Part shown: positions 29,548 through 29,997 of the stretch, in pieces | Layout of the letters: every line of letters begins with the position of its first letter | Position numbering within the stretch: position 1 is the first letter of the stretch | Origin: a virus | Reading direction: 5' to 3' (one strand) | Virus record (IMG/VR): IMGVR_UViG_3300027902_000165 | Location: 1-29,997 of that record | DNA: 29,997 nucleotides | Notes under the pieces: generated by a model | Told to the model about the DNA's origin: nothing | The model's input: only the letters and a program-made list of their open reading frames with translations | Database searches by the model: none | Position numbers and translations under genes: made by a program

Positions 29548-29874
29548 ATGAATCCAAAAATTAATGAAATTGTAATTGACGGAACAACCTATGTTCCAAA
29601 GGGCAGTGAAGTAAAAGAAGCTACTGGCGATATTAAGATTGTAATCCTTCAGAGGGGATGGGTTTACATCGGTAGGTTTGAAAGAACAGGTAATGACTGC
29701 AAGCTCCATAATGCCTATAACATCCGTTCATGGGGTACTACAAAAGGACTTCCCGAACTTGTTAACGGCGCAACAAGAGATACCAAGCTCGACAAATGTG
29801 AGGGAGTTGTTGAATTTGATTGGTTAACCGTTATTCACACTATCTCTGTAAATTCAACCAAATGGACTCTGTAA
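29548..29874 (+). CDS. Conserved small phage protein (108 aa)
   Basis: The protein starts MNPKINEIVIDGTTYVPKG, a pattern I recall from a family of small phage/prophage proteins with a leading I-x-x-x-Y-V segment, and continues with beta strands (VILQRGWVYIGRFE), NIRSWGTTKGLPELVNGATR, and a last strand block VEFDWLTVIHTISVNS. It is soluble and probably an all-beta, oligomeric protein. In that family the next gene is often a low-complexity Gly/Tyr protein, as here, so the two may function together. It overlaps that gene by 13 bases. No enzymatic motif is visible. Confidence 0.7.
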   Translation: MNPKINEIVIDGTTYVPKGSEVKEATGDIKIVILQRGWVYIGRFERTGNDCKLHNAYNIRSWGTTKGLPELVNGATRDTKLDKCEGVVEFDWLTVIHTISVNSTKWTL

Positions 29875-29997
29875 GAATTGCAGCCAATTTTGAGGATTCT
29901 CAGAATACTCACGGCAACGGCAACGGCAACGGCTACGGCTACGGCAACGGCTACGGCTACGGCGACGGCTACGGCTACGGCAACGGCAACGGCTACG
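29862..29997 (+). CDS. Gly-Asn/Gly-Tyr repeat protein, partial (cut by the window edge)
   Basis: The ATG at 29862 overlaps the end of the previous gene and the frame is open to the last base. After a 17-residue start (MDSVRIAANFEDSQNTH) come 14 Gly-X pairs in which X is Asn (6), Tyr (7) or Asp (1), written in GGC-NAC codons that contrast with the A/T-ending codons elsewhere. Such a sequence would be unstructured, sticky and rich in tyrosine, as in phase-separating or adhesive proteins. The full length, and what follows the repeat, cannot be seen. Confidence 0.65.
   Translation, partial: MDSVRIAANFEDSQNTHGNGNGNGYGYGNGYGYGDGYGYGNGNGY
29911..29997 (+). repeat. Hexanucleotide tandem repeat ACGGCN
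   Basis: Fourteen consecutive 6-base units differ only at one position, the first base of each NAC codon, which is A, T or G. The array runs off the window. The near-identity at every other base implies recent expansion by slippage or duplication. Confidence 0.9.

Noticed and set aside
29911-29997. Diversity-generating retroelement variable repeat (AAC-rich)
   Set aside because: The AAC/TAC/GAC variation resembles one, but no reverse transcriptase, accessory gene or template repeat is visible; simple slippage of a hexanucleotide is enough.
1-29997. tRNA genes
   Set aside because: I saw no cloverleaf-like sequence with a plausible anticodon arm and T-loop in the gaps; a covariance-model search would be decisive.

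Overview
The window looks like the early, replication and DNA-modification region of a tailed bacteriophage. Every supported gene is on the + strand, genes are packed with ATGA overlaps or gaps of a few bases, and the cargo is a phage-type set: SNF2-like helicase, CHC2/TOPRIM primase-like protein, RecA-fold helicase, family A polymerase, sliding clamp, clamp loader, ssDNA-binding protein, RecA-like recombinase, RuvC-like resolvase and an Mre11/Rad50-like pair. No structural, portal, terminase or integrase genes are visible. The host is probably a member of the Bacteroidetes. This is inferred from the AT-rich sequence, from start codons preceded by A/T-rich leaders rather than Shine-Dalgarno motifs, and from two good matches to the Bacteroidetes promoter layout (TTTG, about 20 bases, TAnnTTTG).

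Layout. 1-1.5 kb: tiny unrecognised genes separated by look-alike hairpin terminators. 1.5-4.0 kb: SNF2-like helicase, an Imm5-like protein and a sigma-factor-like protein. 4.0-7.0 kb: small lipoprotein, membrane and zinc proteins, the primase-like protein and a secreted lysozyme-like protein. 6.95-7.2 kb: a gene-free stretch that may encode a structured small RNA. 7.2-9.0 kb: putative replication accessory protein and RepA-like helicase. 9.0-17.6 kb: a 7-deazaguanine DNA-modification locus. 17.6-26.1 kb: replication and recombination core. 26.3-29.5 kb: Mre11-like nuclease and a Rad50-like ATPase split into separate genes. 29.5 kb to the end: a small protein followed by a gene running off the window that encodes a Gly-Asn/Gly-Tyr hexanucleotide repeat.

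The most interesting part is 9.0-17.6 kb. FolE, QueD, QueE and QueC form the complete known route from GTP to preQ0, and a DpdA-like transglycosylase would exchange that base into DNA. Between and beside them lie an SDR oxidoreductase, a radical SAM protein with extra C-terminal cysteines, a methyltransferase, an unknown 124-residue protein, a PIG-L-like deacetylase, a GT4-like glycosyltransferase and a Nudix hydrolase. No QueF, ArcS or Gat-QueC was seen. My inference is that the phage builds a further-decorated 7-deazaguanine, possibly carrying an amino sugar made by the glycosyltransferase/deacetylase pair, to hide its DNA from host nucleases.

A 12-bp motif, TTCGTATAATAT, recurs at four gene-free sites (about 4.04, 6.97, 10.16 and 21.30 kb), in three of them within a longer shared 22-bp block. 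It is probably a phage promoter element and may be read by the sigma-like protein encoded at 3.6 kb.
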